Origin: Corynebacterium singulare
GTDB taxonomy: Bacteria; Actinomycetota; Actinomycetes; Mycobacteriales; Mycobacteriaceae
Length of the DNA stretch: 64,000 nt
Reading direction: 5' to 3'
Assembly (NCBI RefSeq): GCF_000833575.1
Contig: NZ_CP010827.1
Coordinates: forward strand, 558,001 to 622,000
Part shown: positions 15,400 through 23,009 of the stretch, piece by piece
How the letters are laid out: each line of letters starts with the position of its first letter
How positions within the stretch are numbered: the first letter of the stretch is position 1
Translations under genes and position numbers: made by a program
The notes under the pieces: generated by a model
What the model was told of the DNA's origin: nothing
Databases searched by the model: none
The model's input: only the letters and a program-made list of their open reading frames with translations

Positions 15400-16711
15400 T
15401 GGCCTGGAACCCGCGCTCGAGGTCAGCAATGATGTCCTGGACATCCTCGATGCCCACGGACAAACGCACCGTGGCCTGGGTAATGCCCGCAGCCTTCAGC
15501 GCTGCCTCGTCGGACTGGGAGTGCGTCGTGGTGGCCGGGTGCACCACGAGGGAACGCGTGTCACCGATGTTGGCCAGGTTGGAGTGCAGCTTCAGGGCGT
15601 CGATAAACGCCCAGGCCTCCTCACGGCCGCCGTCGATGTCGAAGGAGAGTACGGAACCGGTGTAGGCATAACCCAGCTTCTCCTTGGTGGCCTTGTACGG
15701 CGAGGAATCCAGGCCCGCGTAGTTGACCTTCGTGACTTTGGCGTGGCCCTCCAGGTACTCAGCCACGGCCTGGGCGTTGGCATTGTGCTTATCGACGCGC
15801 AACTGCAACGTCTCAATACCATTCAACGTCAGCCAGGCATTAAACGGGGAAATAGCGGCACCCGTATCGCGCAGCAGACCCGCGCGCGCCTTGACGGCGA
15901 AGGCCGGTGCGCCGAGGTCGGCGTACTTGAGGCCGTGGTAGGCCTCGTCCGGGGTGACGAAGTAGGGGAAGATGGGTTCGCCGTCGCGTTCGACGGTCCA
16001 GTCGAAGGAGCCGCCGTCAATAATCGCGCCGCCGATGGCGGAACCATTGCCGGTGTAGAACTTCGTGGTGGAGACCACGACGATGTCCGCGCCCAGCTCC
16101 AGCGGGCGGGCCAGGGCGCCGGTGGCGATGGTGTTGTCCACGATGAGCGGAATCTGGTTTGCGTGGGCGACCTCGGCGATGGCCGGGATATCGAGGACGT
16201 CAGCGACCGGGTTGCCAAAGGTCTCGCCGTAGAAGGCTTTGGTGTTCGGCTGGACGGCGTCCAGCCACGAGGCCGGGTCATCCGGGTTCTCCACAAGGGT
16301 GACGTCGATGCCGAGGCGCTTGAGAGTGACGGTGAGTAGGGTAGAGGTTCCGCCGTAGAGGCGCGGGGAGGTAACAATGTGGTCGCCCGCGGAGGCCAGA
16401 TTAAAAATGGCGGCGGTCTCGGCGGCCTGGCCGGAAGCAAAAGCTACGGCGGCAACACCGCCCTCCAGCGATGCCAGGCGGGCCTCCAAGGCATCCTGCG
16501 TGGGGTTGGTCAGGCGGGTATAAATCGGTCCGGCATCCGAGAGGTTGAAGCGGTTGGCGGCGTGCTCGGCATCGTTGAAGACGTACGACGTGGTCTGGTA
16601 AATCGGCACGTTGCGTGCGTTGGTGGAGCCGTCCAGGTTCTGGCCAGCGTGGAGGGCGCGCGTGGCAAAAGACCACTCGCTTACTGCGGAATTATCGTAC
16701 TTAGTGCTCAT
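15392..16711 (-). CDS. metY: O-acetylhomoserine sulfhydrylase MetY
   Basis: PLP-dependent Cys/Met-metabolism enzyme (439 aa) making homocysteine from O-acetylhomoserine and sulfide. Seen are the N-terminal FATRALHAGQNLD, PIYQTTSYVF, LASLEGGVAAVAFASGQAAE, YGGTSTLL, the aspartate for the PLP ring nitrogen near LIVDNTIATG and the PLP lysine in VVSTTKFYTGNG. The usual C-terminal SVGIEDVQDIIADLERG is present. The ATG at 16711 is preferred to an upstream in-frame start at 16720. First gene of metY-metX, with two McbR-like boxes within 80 bp upstream. Confidence 0.95.
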   Translation of the reverse strand: MSTKYDNSAVSEWSFATRALHAGQNLDGSTNARNVPIYQTTSYVFNDAEHAANRFNLSDAGPIYTRLTNPTQDALEARLASLEGGVAAVAFASGQAAETAAIFNLASAGDHIVTSPRLYGGTSTLLTVTLKRLGIDVTLVENPDDPASWLDAVQPNTKAFYGETFGNPVADVLDIPAIAEVAHANQIPLIVDNTIATGALARPLELGADIVVVSTTKFYTGNGSAIGGAIIDGGSFDWTVERDGEPIFPYFVTPDEAYHGLKYADLGAPAFAVKARAGLLRDTGAAISPFNAWLTLNGIETLQLRVDKHNANAQAVAEYLEGHAKVTKVNYAGLDSSPYKATKEKLGYAYTGSVLSFDIDGGREEAWAFIDALKLHSNLANIGDTRSLVVHPATTTHSQSDEAALKAAGITQATVRLSVGIEDVQDIIADLERGFQAIG

Positions 16712-16723
16712 GCTTGGCAACGG

Positions 16724-16739
16724 TAGACCAAGCGGTTCA
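16724..16739. promoter_or_regulatory. McbR-like operator upstream of metY (proximal)
   Basis: TAGAC-CAAGCG-GTTCA fits the consensus TAGAC-N6-GTCTA at 8 of 10 positions. It starts 13 bp upstream of the metY ATG, so a bound repressor would overlap the transcription or translation start. Its reverse complement differs by one base from the box upstream of metQ. Confidence 0.6.
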
Positions 16740-16788
16740 GAACTGTAAGTGGCCTACCGGAAAATGCAGGCGAGCGGCGGAATAAAAA

Positions 16789-16804
16789 TAGACCGAGCGG
16801 TTGG
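16789..16804. promoter_or_regulatory. McbR-like operator upstream of metY (distal)
   Basis: TAGAC-CGAGCG-GTTGG shares the core TAGACC-R-AGCGGTT with the proximal box 65 bp away and fits the McbR consensus at 7 of 10 positions. The repeated core argues for a real tandem operator, possibly also affecting the divergent histidine-kinase gene at 16921. Confidence 0.45.
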
Positions 16805-16920
16805 TTGATGATCGTCTCATCGTGTTCGAAGCTCCCCAACGGAGTTTATAGATCTTTTCCAGTTTCGTGGTCGGATAAGCACGTAGGCGATAAAATCTAG
16901 AAAACCGGAGGAGCGTCTTT

Positions 16921-18027
16921 ATGGTGTCTACTGTTGATCGCGGAGTGTTGCTGATACATAGGTTCGTGGTCGGCTTGGCAGTCATAGTGTCCTGCGGGGC
17001 GGCGCTTGCCGAGTGGAGTGCCATGAGTCTTCTTTGGCTGCTGCTGGCCTTGGGGATGGCTATCTCTAGTATTCGTCCACGAGTTTCCATAGCGATTGTT
17101 TTTGCTCTGTTTCTTATCCTTAACGCTCAAGGACTCAATGGATACGCGTTGAACGCGGTCAGTACATTGTTCATTTGTTGCTTAGCTGTTCTCGGTTTTG
17201 TGCGAACGGGGCTTGTAGGAATCTTTCTCGTTGGATATGTTCCGCTGGTGTTTGTTCTTTTTCCTTCCTGGGCAGAACCAGGAGAACCATTTTCTACGTC
17301 CCTTTTTGCGGCGTCAACAACAGTGATGGGAATTGCTGGGCTCTTATGGGTACTAGGATTTGGCTTGCACGCAACGGTGAAACGAAGCACCGATGTCCGG
17401 CGTGAACAAGAGGAATCACTGCGGGAGTACTTGCATGACAATGTGGGTAATCCATTAAGCATTGCCACGTTGGGTGCGCATTTGGCGGCAGCTCAGCATG
17501 GTGATTCGGGGCAGTTAAATCTTGTTATGCAGGAAGTTCAACGGGCTGCTGAGGCATTATCACATGTCGCAAGCCAAGCGGGGAAAGGCCGTAGACGCAC
17601 TGTTCGAGGCGCGGCGATGGAATGGGCTGACAAGATGCAAGCATGTGGATTGTCCCCGTCAGTGTCGGTGGAGAGTAGCGCGGGAATTTCTGAAGTGCAC
17701 AAAGCAGTTCTTCTCAGAGCAATGGATGAGCTGTGCTCTAACGTGATAAGGAATTCCGAAAAGGGAGCCGTAGTTTCACTCAGGCTTGAATCGAATCGGT
17801 CGACCCATGCTTTAACTGTCTCTAACGAGCTTTCATCATTGGGGCACCCTGCGGGTGTCAGTGGGATGGGAATTGGCTTAGACAATCTCGAGAAGGTTGT
17901 ACGCGCGCACGGCGGAACAATGGTAGTGAAGAGGGAAGCACATCAATGGGTCAGTGAGATCCGGCTTGAACATGAAGAAAGCGGTGAAATCGGGTATGGG
18001 AATATCACTGCTTATCGTGGAGGATGA
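16921..18027 (+). CDS. Membrane sensor histidine kinase (NarL-type two-component system)
   Basis: Protein of 368 aa. Residues about 10-155 form five or six transmembrane helices with almost no extracytoplasmic loop, so the input is probably sensed in or at the membrane. The dimerisation/phosphoacceptor motif LHDNVGNPLS (His about residue 172) is of the HisKA_3 type. The ATPase domain shows the N box ELCSNVIRNSEKG and G box SGMGIGLDNLEKVV. The ATG at 16921 follows GGAGGAG. It overlaps the response-regulator gene. Base composition is clearly less GC-rich than the flanking met genes. The downstream peptide and membrane-protein genes suggest what it may sense or control. Confidence 0.9.
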   Translation: MVSTVDRGVLLIHRFVVGLAVIVSCGAALAEWSAMSLLWLLLALGMAISSIRPRVSIAIVFALFLILNAQGLNGYALNAVSTLFICCLAVLGFVRTGLVGIFLVGYVPLVFVLFPSWAEPGEPFSTSLFAASTTVMGIAGLLWVLGFGLHATVKRSTDVRREQEESLREYLHDNVGNPLSIATLGAHLAAAQHGDSGQLNLVMQEVQRAAEALSHVASQAGKGRRRTVRGAAMEWADKMQACGLSPSVSVESSAGISEVHKAVLLRAMDELCSNVIRNSEKGAVVSLRLESNRSTHALTVSNELSSLGHPAGVSGMGIGLDNLEKVVRAHGGTMVVKREAHQWVSEIRLEHEESGEIGYGNITAYRGG

Positions 18028-18649
18028 AAAGAAGTTCGCTGCGCTTCTCCAGTCGATTTTTGGGAACCACCCCGATATTTCACATGTAGAGACTGTCCAT
18101 GATGCCGAGACTGCCGCCGAAAAGCTGAGGGAGTCAACCTACGACGTTGTGCTTACAGATTTTCGCCTTCCAGGGGCTGATGGCTTTGAATTGATGTGCT
18201 CTCAAGACGGGGGCGAGAAGGCGCCTCCGTTCGTCGTAATGACCTCCTTTGACACCGATGAAGCGCTGCTTGAGAGCTATTCACTTGGGGCAATGGGATA
18301 TGTTCCCAAGACGGCTGGCCCCGAAGCTTTCGTTTCTAGCGTTGTCAATGCGGCTGTGGGTAAAAAGACCATCGAGGCCGATGTGGCACAGCGGATTCTC
18401 GCGAACAGTTTTGGCTCACCGAGAGTGCAACATACTCAAAAAATGGTTCGACGATTAAAAACCGAAGATCAGAGGGTTCTACGCCTGCTGGTAGAGGGGC
18501 ACTCAAACTCCGAAATTGCTCATCAGCTCCACTACGCGGAATCAACGATTAAACAAAAGGTGCGCTTGCTGTTCGATCACTTTGGTGTGACCTCGAGAAC
18601 GAAACTTATTGCCCGTCTCCAAGGCGTCCCTCTTGGACTATTGCGCTGA
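17996..18649 (+). CDS. LuxR/NarL-family response regulator
   Basis: Cognate response regulator (217 aa from ATG 17996; in-frame starts at 17972 and 17954 are possible). The receiver domain has the acidic pocket IVEDEKK, phospho-acceptor Asp in LTDFRLPG (about residue 55), Thr in VMTSFD and Lys in VPKTAG. The C-terminal LuxR HTH is KTEDQRVLRLLVEGHSNSEI with following STIKQKVRLLFDHFGVTSRT. It overlaps the kinase gene by about 30 bp, so the pair is cotranslated. The likely target is the peptide/membrane-protein unit starting at 18861, whose upstream region holds inverted repeats. Confidence 0.92.
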   Translation: MGISLLIVEDEKKFAALLQSIFGNHPDISHVETVHDAETAAEKLRESTYDVVLTDFRLPGADGFELMCSQDGGEKAPPFVVMTSFDTDEALLESYSLGAMGYVPKTAGPEAFVSSVVNAAVGKKTIEADVAQRILANSFGSPRVQHTQKMVRRLKTEDQRVLRLLVEGHSNSEIAHQLHYAESTIKQKVRLLFDHFGVTSRTKLIARLQGVPLGLLR

Positions 18650-18727
18650 GAGGGGGGAGACTCGTGGTCCCGAAGCGGCAGTGGGTGGGACCCTTGTTCT
18701 GATTCAGGGCCTTTTCCTATTTTTCTT

Positions 18728-18791
18728 CCTCCGGCGGAGGTAATCAAGACCTTCTGCCGAATTGCCTACTTTCGTCGGTGAAAGGACGAAA
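18728..18791. promoter_or_regulatory. Two inverted repeats in the leader of the peptide gene
   Basis: The 211-bp gap between the response regulator and the peptide gene contains CCTCCG-G-CGGAGG (18728-18740) and TTTCGTC-N8-GACGAAA (18770-18791). The second has perfect 7-bp arms and a spacing typical of a dimeric regulator site, so it is a candidate binding site for the upstream response regulator. The first could be part of a terminator or attenuator. No experimental motif is known to me for this regulator. Confidence 0.4.
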
Positions 18792-18860
18792 ACTCTTGCA
18801 GGGAGTTAATGGCGCCACAGATACTGCGCCTGTCAGTTATCGAAAGAAGGGAATCCTGAA

Positions 18861-19031
18861 ATGAAGAAGCTTGCCTTGGGCGCTGTCGTGTTTAGTGGGG
18901 TGATCGCCATGCAGCAGTTAGTCGCAGTTGCGCAGGAGCGACCTCACGAAGTTTCCGTTGAGCAGCTGCTGCAGATTAATGGCAATGGGTACGAGTCCAA
19001 TTCTGAATACGAAGGAGTGCGACAATGTTAG
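18861..19031 (+). CDS. Small secreted peptide (56 aa precursor)
   Basis: Short open frame starting at ATG 18861 behind AAGAAGGGAA. The N-terminus MKKLALGAVVFSGVIAMQQL is a classical signal peptide, with a good AVA cleavage site before Gln-Glu. The predicted mature peptide has about 32 residues (QERPHEVSVEQLLQ ... NSEYEGVRQC), is acidic, rich in Gln/Asn/Ser/Tyr and ends in a single cysteine. The stop overlaps the start of the next gene by 7 bp (ATGTTAG), indicating translational coupling with the membrane protein. I recognise no family. A signalling peptide, an accessory subunit of the membrane protein or a bacteriocin-like product are all possible; the negative charge argues against a typical cationic bacteriocin. 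Confidence 0.68.
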   Translation: MKKLALGAVVFSGVIAMQQLVAVAQERPHEVSVEQLLQINGNGYESNSEYEGVRQC

Positions 19032-19465
19032 GTCTGCTTTTTGGAGTTTTGCCACTATGCGCTGTAATCGGGCTGACATGGTTCGTTGTGGCTAATTCAA
19101 AGGACTTTGTGCTCCGACTCCCCTGGATTGGAGTCTTAGTAGGACTAGGGATTGCCTTGTGGATTGTATTTGCTCCCGAATCCGTGAGTGGTTCTTGGTG
19201 GGAATACCTGGTGCCGCTTTTCCTTGTGATGATTGCAGCTTTGGTGGGCGCAGTACGTCGTCCTTCTTTTGCGCATTCGATGGTCGAGACCTGCGTGGCT
19301 TCGGCCGTGGTTGTAGCAGGGCTCGTCATTTATTCGCTGGCTGACAAAGGTGATGGAACCGGATTGGACGCGGTGGCCTTTGTTCTTTATTGGTTTGCTA
19401 TTTACCTACCAGGCACCTTGGTCGGTACCCTTCTCGGAGGGCTTGCCAGCCGTAGGCGAGACTAA
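19025..19465 (+). CDS. Five-helix membrane protein coupled to the peptide gene
   Basis: Protein of 146 aa with about five transmembrane helices (residues near 3-23, 31-48, 63-79, 88-107, 116-138) and a terminal SRRRD that suits a cytoplasmic C-terminus. No known motif is visible. The ATG at 19025 lies inside the end of the peptide gene, with GGAG about 8 bp upstream. Linkage to a secreted peptide and a two-component system suggests a transporter, immunity or receptor role, which is inference only. Base composition matches the AT-richer block. Confidence 0.75.
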   Translation: MLGLLFGVLPLCAVIGLTWFVVANSKDFVLRLPWIGVLVGLGIALWIVFAPESVSGSWWEYLVPLFLVMIAALVGAVRRPSFAHSMVETCVASAVVVAGLVIYSLADKGDGTGLDAVAFVLYWFAIYLPGTLVGTLLGGLASRRRD

Positions 19466-19471
19466 TCGCGA

Positions 19472-20068
19472 TTACACCAGAATAAGCTCGCCCAGCGCGG
19501 GGCGCTGGTAGCCGGTCACACCTGCGCGTTGCAGCATCCCATCGGTCACGTGCTTGCCGACGTCCGACAACACCGCATCATGAATGGGCACCGTCAGCCG
19601 CGCGCCGATGCGCATGGCATAGTCCGCAGCGTCCGCGCCACGCACCCACGGTCCGGCGATGGGAAGGAGGAGGACGTCGACGTCGTCGGCATCAATCCAC
19701 TGGTCTCCGGGGTGGAGCACCCCGCCGAAGAAGTAGCTTAGGTTTTCAGGACGTGGGATATTCGGGTGGATCTCCTCGTGGAGGCCGCCGAGTGCCTGAA
19801 TCTCGAGGCCCAAGACCGTGAATTTCTCGCCAACATGCACCGCGGTGCCGGCGCCGAGGGCGTCGATAGCCTCCTGCGTTCCCCACACCGGCAGGCCCGT
19901 GGCGCGCACGGCATCGGCGTCGAGGTGGTCGCCGTGTGCGTGAGTGAGCAGCACCGCGCCGGTGCCCTCGAGGCAGCTCAAATCGGAGAAGGGGCCCGGG
20001 TCGATGACAATGCGGCCCTTGGGTGCTTCGACGGCGACTGTGGACTGTCCATGCAGAGAAAGCTTCAT
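19472..20068 (-). CDS. Metallo-beta-lactamase-fold hydrolase (UlaG-like)
   Basis: Protein of 198 aa. It has the MBL zinc motif LLTHAHGDHLDAD (HxHxDH) near residue 45, then the HPGD motif (GVLHPGDQ) and a final PIHDAVLS histidine. The N-terminal MKLSLHGQSTVAVEAPKGRIVIDP places it with the UlaG/YtnP-like L-ascorbate-6-phosphate lactonase-type proteins of unknown substrate. The ATG at 20068 overlaps the pdxR stop (ATGA), so it is cotranscribed with pdxR. A link to vitamin B6 is not shown by sequence. Confidence 0.87.
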   Translation of the reverse strand: MKLSLHGQSTVAVEAPKGRIVIDPGPFSDLSCLEGTGAVLLTHAHGDHLDADAVRATGLPVWGTQEAIDALGAGTAVHVGEKFTVLGLEIQALGGLHEEIHPNIPRPENLSYFFGGVLHPGDQWIDADDVDVLLLPIAGPWVRGADAADYAMRIGARLTVPIHDAVLSDVGKHVTDGMLQRAGVTGYQRPALGELILV

Positions 20069-21372
20069 GACTCCCACGCTAGCGCTTTGTTCACCAACTC
20101 GAGTGCGGCGGCGAGTTCGACGTCGCTTAAGTGGCCGAAACCCAAGACCACGCCCTCTTCGGCGGTGGTTCCGCCCCAGTAATCACTGAGCGGGGTGAGC
20201 GTGAGTCCCAGCTTGGCGGCGCGGTCGACTACTGCGTTATCGCACAGCAGGACGGCATGGAGACCGCCGTGGATGGGCAGTAGCGTGGCGGGGGAATCAG
20301 CAAGCGCCGCTTGTACGAGGTCGCGGCGGCGCTTGTACGCGCGGCGCATTCGTCCGGTATGGCGCCGCAAAGCGCCACTGGCCAGGTAATTCGCCAGCGC
20401 CGCCTGCGGAATGGCGCCGACGGGCTGGCCGAAAACCTCCCGCACCCTCTCAACTGCCGAGCGCAAGCTCGGTGGTACGACGAGGTAGCCGCAGGCAATA
20501 GACGGCGAAATCACCGAAGAAAACGTACCTAGCAAGACGGTGTGCTCCGGTGCCATCGCCGCCAGCGCGGGAAGCGGCTGGCCCACATACCGCAGCTCAG
20601 AGTCGAAGTCATCCTCGATAATGAGCACGTCATTGGCTCGCGCCCATTCCACGAGCTCACCGCGGCGTGCGGCCGGCAGGGAACCGCCGTAGGGGTGCTG
20701 GTGGGAAGGCGTAACGATGAGAACGTCGAGGTCAACGGTCGGGACGGTGACGCCGTGCGCGTCGGTGGGGACGTCGACAAGCGTATGCCCCAGGGCCTGG
20801 GGGACGCGGCGCAAGCTGGGATAACCCGGCGACTCCACGCCCACGCGGAGGCCCGCGCCCAACGCACGCAGCAGCAGCGACAGGCCGTCGCGGGCGCCGG
20901 CGGTCACCACCACGTAGGCCGGATCGACGGTGAGCCCGCGCATGTGGCGCAGGTGCGCGGCCACTTCGCGGGGGAGATCGCCGGAGGGGTCCACTGCGGC
21001 CTTGCGCCAGGCCGCCCTCCATTCGGGGGTGAGTATTCCGGCGGTATCGGGAAGCCCCGGCGTGAGCTCGACGCGCGGCGGCGTCGGCCGCGGTGCGGGT
21101 GCAGGATGAGGTTGCGGCGCGCGGGCATGAGGCAGGTGCGGGTTGATAATAGTGCCCGATCCAACCTCCGCGGTCAGGTAGCCCTCCGCGGTGAGCTGGT
21201 CATAGGCGGTGACTACGCTGCCTCGGGAAATCCCCAAATCCCGGGCCAAGGAACGCGTCGACGGAACCTGCTCACCGGGCAGCAGAATTCCGGCGGCGAC
21301 TTGGGTGCGGAGGGCCTCCGCAATCTGCACTGGGAGCGCGCGCGTATCAGACGGGTCGAGGCGTAGGGACAC
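20065..21372 (-). CDS. pdxR: MocR/PdxR-family transcriptional activator
   Basis: GntR-type winged helix fused to an aminotransferase-like domain (435 aa). The N-terminal HTH shows LPVQIAEALRTQVAAG and PSTRSLARDLGISRGSVVTA. The fold-type-I domain shows VVTAGARDGLSLLLRALG, IIEDDFDSEL and the PLP-lysine region VLLGTFSSVISPSI. In this last region the lysine expected of an active aminotransferase is not obvious, as in several regulators. It is divergent from pdxST and in C. glutamicum PdxR activates pdxST when PLP is short. Start GTG at 21372. Candidate sites lie at 21383-21433. Confidence 0.9.
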   Translation of the reverse strand: MSLRLDPSDTRALPVQIAEALRTQVAAGILLPGEQVPSTRSLARDLGISRGSVVTAYDQLTAEGYLTAEVGSGTIINPHLPHARAPQPHPAPAPRPTPPRVELTPGLPDTAGILTPEWRAAWRKAAVDPSGDLPREVAAHLRHMRGLTVDPAYVVVTAGARDGLSLLLRALGAGLRVGVESPGYPSLRRVPQALGHTLVDVPTDAHGVTVPTVDLDVLIVTPSHQHPYGGSLPAARRGELVEWARANDVLIIEDDFDSELRYVGQPLPALAAMAPEHTVLLGTFSSVISPSIACGYLVVPPSLRSAVERVREVFGQPVGAIPQAALANYLASGALRRHTGRMRRAYKRRRDLVQAALADSPATLLPIHGGLHAVLLCDNAVVDRAAKLGLTLTPLSDYWGGTTAEEGVVLGFGHLSDVELAAALELVNKALAWES

Positions 21373-21382
21373 CCGCCCATCA

Positions 21383-21393
21383 TAAGTGGTCTA
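21383..21393. promoter_or_regulatory. PdxR-like binding site (pdxR-proximal)
   Basis: TAAGTGGTCTA matches 10 of 11 positions of the AAAGTGGTCTA-type PdxR motif that I recall from C. glutamicum. It lies 10 bp upstream of the pdxR start in the pdxR-pdxS intergenic region, so it could serve autorepression as well as activation. Confidence 0.5.
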
Positions 21394-21422
21394 ATGCAAC
21401 ACTCGGAAAATGGCTCTTGTCT

Positions 21423-21433
21423 TGGACCAATTT
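21423..21433. promoter_or_regulatory. PdxR-like binding site (pdxS-proximal, inverted)
   Basis: TGGACCAATTT reads AAATTGGTCCA on the other strand, 9 of 11 matches to the same motif in inverted orientation, 40 bp from the first site. MocR regulators often bind paired sites, which supports the assignment moderately. Confidence 0.38.
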
Positions 21434-21453
21434 TTGGGGCCATGATGTGAGCT

Positions 21454-22356
21454 ATGACTGAACAGAAGAATGAACAGGGACGCGCCACCACGCGCGTCAA
21501 GCGTGGACTGGCTGACATGCTCAAGGGTGGCGTCATCATGGACGTTGTCACCCCGGAGCAGGCACGAATTGCGGAGGACGCGGGTGCGTCCGCCGTTATG
21601 GCGCTCGAGCGCGTGCCGGCCGATATCCGCGCCCAAGGTGGTGTGGCTCGTATGTCCGATCCGGAGCTTATCGAGGGCATCGTCGAGGCCGTCGACATCC
21701 CGGTCATGGCCAAGGCTCGCATCGGCCACTTCGTGGAGGCGCAGATTCTCGGCGAGCTCGGCGTGGACTTCATCGACGAGTCCGAGGTGCTCAGCCCGGC
21801 CGACTACGTCAACCACATCAACAAGTGGGACTTCGACGTGCCGTTCGTGTGCGGTGCCACCAACCTGGGCGAGGCTCTGCGCCGCATCACTGAGGGTGCC
21901 GCCATGATTCGTTCCAAGGGTGAGGCCGGTACTGGCGACGTCTCCGAGGCCGTCAAGCACCTGCGCACCATCAAGGCCGAGATCGCGCGCCTGAAGAACC
22001 TCGACCGCGATGAGCTCTACGTTGCAGCCAAGGAGCTGCAGGCGCCGTACGACCTCGTTGCTGAGGTTGCGGAGACCGGCAAGCTGCCGGTCGTCCTCTT
22101 TGTCGCCGGTGGCGTGGCCACGCCTGCCGACGCCGCCCTCGTCCGCCAGATGGGCGCCGAAGGCGTCTTCGTCGGTTCCGGCATCTTCAAGTCCGGTAAT
22201 CCGGCAGCGCGCGCGGAGGCCATTGTGAAGGCAGCGACCCTCTACGATCAGCCGGCTGAGCTGGCCAAGATTTCCCGTGGCCTGGGTGAGGCCATGGTGG
22301 GCATCAACGTCAACGACGTGCCGGCACCGCACCGCCTGGCTGAGCGCGGATGGTAA
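21454..22356 (+). CDS. pdxS: Pyridoxal 5'-phosphate synthase lyase subunit PdxS
   Basis: Synthase subunit (300 aa) of the DXP-independent PLP pathway, which condenses ribose 5-phosphate, glyceraldehyde 3-phosphate and ammonia supplied by PdxT. Highly conserved segments include [39 protein letters not shown], the Schiff-base lysine region [16 protein letters not shown] (about residue 87) and [14 protein letters not shown] with GSGIFKS. It overlaps pdxT by 7 bp. It is divergent from pdxR and probably activated by it. Confidence 0.97.
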   Translation: MTEQKNEQGRATTRVKRGLADMLKGGVIMDVVTPEQARIAEDAGASAVMALERVPADIRAQGGVARMSDPELIEGIVEAVDIPVMAKARIGHFVEAQILGELGVDFIDESEVLSPADYVNHINKWDFDVPFVCGATNLGEALRRITEGAAMIRSKGEAGTGDVSEAVKHLRTIKAEIARLKNLDRDELYVAAKELQAPYDLVAEVAETGKLPVVLFVAGGVATPADAALVRQMGAEGVFVGSGIFKSGNPAARAEAIVKAATLYDQPAELAKISRGLGEAMVGINVNDVPAPHRLAERGW

Positions 22357-22937
22357 AAACAATCGGCGTCCTGGCGCTGCAGGGAGGAGTCGAGGAACAC
22401 CTGCGTATCCTCGACGAGCTCGGCGTGGCCACGCGCCGGGTGCGCCTGCCCCAGGACCTCGACGGGTTGGATGGGCTTATTCTTCCAGGTGGCGAGTCCA
22501 GCGCGATCGACAAGCTGGCGCGCTCCTTCGGCGTGGCGGAGCCACTGCGCCAGACTGAGCTGCCGGTGCTCGCTACGTGTGCGGGGCTCATCTACAGTGC
22601 CCGCGAACTGGAGAACCCTGCACCGGGGCAGCAGACGCTTGCGCTTATCGACGTCACCGTGCGCCGCAACGCCTTCGGCAACCAACGTTTCTCCGAGGAG
22701 CGCACCGTTCCCGTGACGCTGGGTGGCCAGACGCTCGACGTTGAGGCGAGCTTCATCCGCGCGCCCATCGTTACGCGCGTGGGCGAGGGGGTGGAGGTTA
22801 TTGCCACCGTGCCGCGGGAAGATGGCGAGGCAGTGGTGGGCGTACAGCAGGGCAACGTTACCGCGCTGAGTTTCCATCCGGAGGAAAACGGCGATTCTCG
22901 CCTTCACGCCGCATGGCTGGCTGATTTCGCAATTTAA
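22350..22937 (+). CDS. pdxT: PLP synthase glutaminase subunit PdxT
   Basis: Class-I glutamine amidotransferase (195 aa) that releases ammonia for PdxS. It starts with [14 protein letters not shown] and has the LILPGGES motif, the nucleophile Cys in [12 protein letters not shown] (about residue 77) and the His-Glu dyad in [10 protein letters not shown] near the C-terminus. The ATG at 22350 lies within the pdxS 3' end, so the two subunits are translationally coupled. Confidence 0.96.
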   Translation: MVKTIGVLALQGGVEEHLRILDELGVATRRVRLPQDLDGLDGLILPGGESSAIDKLARSFGVAEPLRQTELPVLATCAGLIYSARELENPAPGQQTLALIDVTVRRNAFGNQRFSEERTVPVTLGGQTLDVEASFIRAPIVTRVGEGVEVIATVPREDGEAVVGVQQGNVTALSFHPEENGDSRLHAAWLADFAI

Positions 22938-23009
22938 CTATCGTGGAAAAGTGAACTGGGCTACATTGAAGGCTGAACGCTGAACACATCACGCCCAGAA
23001 AGGCTCGCC

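Noticed and set aside
16737..17090. 117-codon minus-strand frame between metY and the kinase
   Set aside because: It overlaps the kinase start and the McbR-like boxes and has no domain or ribosome site.
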